Assembly: GCA_017303735.1 (NCBI GenBank) | Contig: JAFLCF010000224.1 | Coordinates: 1 to 6,660, forward strand | Length of the DNA stretch: 6,660 nt | Reading direction: 5' to 3' | Origin: Anaerolineae bacterium | GTDB taxonomy: Bacteria > Chloroflexota > Anaerolineae > Anaerolineales > Villigracilaceae | In this document: positions 5,083-6,660 of the stretch, one piece after another | How positions within the stretch are numbered: position 1 is the stretch's first letter | Layout: each line of letters starts with the position of its first letter | The notes under the pieces: model-generated | What the model saw: the letters and a program-made list of their open reading frames with translations, nothing else | Databases searched by the model: none | What the model was told of the DNA's origin: nothing | Translations under genes and position numbers: made by a program

Positions 5083-6110
5083 TCATCCAATATCTTGAAC
5101 AAGATCTCCATATGTTTTGCCGCTCGTGCCACAGGCATGAGCGGTTCTTCTTTTCCATCGAGATAATTCAGAAAGTGCATGATGATCGCCTGGCTGTCAT
5201 CGGGTGCAGCACTCATGTCTATGTTGAAGATTTCCTTGCGTAATTTGCCATTCTCGGTCGTAAAGAATTCAACCTCATTCGAATCCCAACTATAGTGATG
5301 GAAGCGTAAACCACCTTTCGTCCCATAGAGGCGCGTTTCGTTGGGCACTTCACTGTGTACGCCTCCGCCGTTTTCGTAGTAATAGGTGAGACCTGTGTCG
5401 AATTTCATCCATGCCGCGCCGTGTTGCTCCACATCACTGAACTTAACGACCTGACTCATATCGCGCAGGTCATTACGCTTAAAACTTTGTAATGATTGTA
5501 ACTGCGGCACATCGTTCAATAAGCCCAAATGAAACGCCAGGTCATATACGCCGCGGTCTGCAAATGGACCACCGCCCGCCAACTTTTTATTCATTGCCCA
5601 GGCTCCATTTGGATTGTATTCGACGAAAGTAGTACGCCCGAGGCTGTTGTGATGGATATGGTAGACCTGCCCCAGCTTTCCGCTATCAATGATGTCTTTG
5701 ATGAACTTGAATTTGCGGGTCAAACGTGTGTGACGGCAGGACGCTTCAAGCACCTTTAGGCTTGGTGCGCTTTCAACGGCGTTGACAATTCGCTGGAGGC
5801 TTTCTCGCGATTCGGCGATTGGCTTTTCCAGCAAAATATGTTTCCCTGCCTTGAGCGCCGCTTCGACCTGCTCAGCATGCAGAAACGGAGGTGTGGCGAT
5901 CACAACGGCATCCACCAGAGGATCATTCAATACTTCACGATAATCCGTTGACCATTTCTTTATGCCAAATTCCTGCGCTGCCGCTTTTGTTGTGGCTTCA
6001 CTGGCACTGTTGACCCACAAAATATGGGCACGCTCATCTTGTTGGAGCCATTTCATTAAGATCTTGCCGTACATACCTGCGCCGATTATTCCAAGGTTGT
6101 ATGTTTTCAT
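5079..6110 (-). CDS. Gfo/Idh/MocA family NAD(P)-dependent oxidoreductase
   Basis: A 343-residue protein of the usual length for this family. The N-terminal Rossmann fold (about 1-120) carries G10-A-G12-M-Y-G15 for NAD(P) binding and E95-K96-P97, the signature whose Lys takes part in catalysis. The C-terminal alpha/beta domain holds G179-G-G-P-F-x-D185-x-G187-x-Y189-D190, where Tyr replaces the His common in this motif, as in some glucose-fructose-oxidoreductase-like members. The family oxidises or reduces sugars, inositols and their derivatives, and the substrate cannot be read from sequence. I chose the ATG at 6110: the GxGxxG motif then starts at residue 10, and a perfect -10 box ends 6 bases before it. 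An open frame extends to 6341, but this would run antisense through the divergent AhpD-like gene. No SD precedes the ATG, which suggests a leaderless mRNA. Confidence 0.92.
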   Translation of the reverse strand: MKTYNLGIIGAGMYGKILMKWLQQDERAHILWVNSASEATTKAAAQEFGIKKWSTDYREVLNDPLVDAVVIATPPFLHAEQVEAALKAGKHILLEKPIAESRESLQRIVNAVESAPSLKVLEASCRHTRLTRKFKFIKDIIDSGKLGQVYHIHHNSLGRTTFVEYNPNGAWAMNKKLAGGGPFADRGVYDLAFHLGLLNDVPQLQSLQSFKRNDLRDMSQVVKFSDVEQHGAAWMKFDTGLTYYYENGGGVHSEVPNETRLYGTKGGLRFHHYSWDSNEVEFFTTENGKLRKEIFNIDMSAAPDDSQAIIMHFLNYLDGKEEPLMPVARAAKHMEILFKILDD

Positions 6111-6116
6111 GTGGCG

Positions 6117-6122
6117 ATTATA
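6117..6122 (-). promoter_or_regulatory. -10 box of the oxidoreductase gene, leaderless
   Basis: A perfect TATAAT on the - strand with 6 bases between it and the ATG at 6110, so the predicted +1 coincides with the A of the ATG. No good -35 box is visible at 16-18 bases. There is no SD. Confidence 0.65.
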
Positions 6123-6128
6123 AAGGAC

Positions 6129-6134
6129 TATAAT
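6129..6134 (+). promoter_or_regulatory. -10 box of the AhpD-like gene, leaderless
   Basis: A perfect TATAAT with 7 bases between it and the ATG at 6142, so the predicted +1 is at or one base before the ATG. At a 17-base spacing the -35 would be TTCATG (three of six matches). There is no SD between box and start. Confidence 0.65.
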
Positions 6135-6141
6135 TTTGTCT

Positions 6142-6660
6142 ATGTCCTTCATTTCTCTCCCTTCAAAAATTCCCTTTCTCCTGCGTCTAGGGATTTGGCT
6201 CTCTGAGCAGGTGACCGGCAAGCGTATGCTCCCGCCACGTATTCTTTCATGGTATCCCAAGGCAGCCATCGGCTCTGGGTTAATGGAGGCACTCGTTGCC
6301 CATGAAGATGGACGCATGGACAAGCGCATGCTCAAGCTCATTCGTATGACAGCTTCTTATGCCGTGGCATGCCCCTTCTGCGTAGACATGAACTCCTATG
6401 AACATCGAAAATATGGAATCACAGATGAAGAAGCTGAAGCGTTGCGCGGTGATTTTGAGAGTGTTCACTCATTTTCAGAACGAGAGAAATTAGCGATAAC
6501 GTACACTCGTTTGATCTCTGCCACCCCACTTAAGTTTCATCCTGATATTGTTGAAAAGGTCAAAGCGGTTTTCACCGAACGAGAGTTTGTGATTCTCGTT
6601 AGCACGGCGGCGCAAGTTAATTTTTGGGCTAGAACAATTCAAGGACTTGGTATTCCACCT
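6142..6660 (+). CDS. Carboxymuconolactone decarboxylase/AhpD-like protein (partial, 3' end outside)
   Basis: An open frame of 173 codons from ATG to the right edge without a stop, so the C-terminus is missing. The all-helical sequence fits the CMD/AhpD family (alkylhydroperoxidase-like). C77-P-F-C80 is the redox Cys pair, followed by V-D-M-N84. In classical AhpD a His follows the second Cys four residues on, and here N84 takes that place, as I recall from other relatives with CPFC-x-D-M-N. Members either act in thiol-dependent peroxide reduction or are decarboxylases; the CxxC pair favours a redox role. No SD precedes the ATG, and a perfect TATAAT ends 7 bases upstream, so translation is probably leaderless. 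It is divergent from the Gfo/Idh/MocA gene across 31 bases, which suggests shared regulation. The annotated frame carries the CxxC motif, and the overlapping - strand frame shows no family features. Confidence 0.87.
   Translation, partial: MSFISLPSKIPFLLRLGIWLSEQVTGKRMLPPRILSWYPKAAIGSGLMEALVAHEDGRMDKRMLKLIRMTASYAVACPFCVDMNSYEHRKYGITDEEAEALRGDFESVHSFSEREKLAITYTRLISATPLKFHPDIVEKVKAVFTEREFVILVSTAAQVNFWARTIQGLGIPP

Noticed and set aside
6111..6341. 77-residue N-terminal extension of the oxidoreductase frame
   Set aside because: It runs antisense through the AhpD-like gene, lies before the natural Rossmann-fold start, and has no family features. A -10 box just before the ATG at 6110 supports the shorter form.
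1..6660. CRISPR arrays, insertion sequences, transposase or integrase genes
   Set aside because: No regularly spaced repeats, terminal inverted repeats around a gene, or recombinase-like reading frames are visible. The only repeat is the tRNA-derived pair at 1877-2041.

Overview
The window looks like ordinary chromosomal DNA of a Chloroflexota bacterium, most likely of the Anaerolineae type. That placement is an inference. It rests on the membrane-anchored c-type cytochrome pair resembling alternative complex III satellites, the Pro/Thr-rich extracytoplasmic linker and tail, and the mix of SD-led and apparently leaderless genes. No marker gene fixes the taxon. I count nine protein genes (the last runs off the right edge), one complete tRNA and one broken tRNA copy.

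Layout. 2-1222 (+): two membrane-anchored monohaem c-type cytochromes in one operon, closed by a strong intrinsic terminator at 1237-1268. 1256-1855 (-): a small VanZ/YjdF-like membrane protein. 1877-2097 (-): tRNA-Ser(GGA) with its own promoter and terminator. It is followed by a second, defective copy of its 3' end and terminator, in which the T-arm is split by 20 extra bases. 2207-3967 (-): a three-gene operon, read in the order orphan domain protein, ribbon-helix-helix (RHH) protein carrying the same C-terminal domain, and tandem-GNAT acetyltransferase. It has a good sigma70-like promoter bracketed by two inverted repeats. 4174-5082 (+): a membrane-anchored dienelactone-hydrolase-family enzyme. 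5079-6110 (-): a Gfo/Idh/MocA oxidoreductase, convergent with the previous gene and overlapping it by 4 bases at the stop codons. 6142-6660 (+): the start of a carboxymuconolactone decarboxylase/AhpD-like gene, divergent from the oxidoreductase.

How the parts work together. The cytochromes probably carry electrons at the outer face of the membrane as part of a respiratory complex whose other genes would lie to the left of the window. The RHH operon looks autoregulated. The oxidoreductase and AhpD-like gene share a 31-base divergent promoter region with two perfect TATAAT boxes, each 6-7 bases from an ATG, so both are probably translated from leaderless mRNA.

The least explained parts are the RHH/orphan-domain/GNAT operon with its paired operators, the interrupted duplicate of the tRNA 3' end, and the symmetrical leaderless promoter pair.
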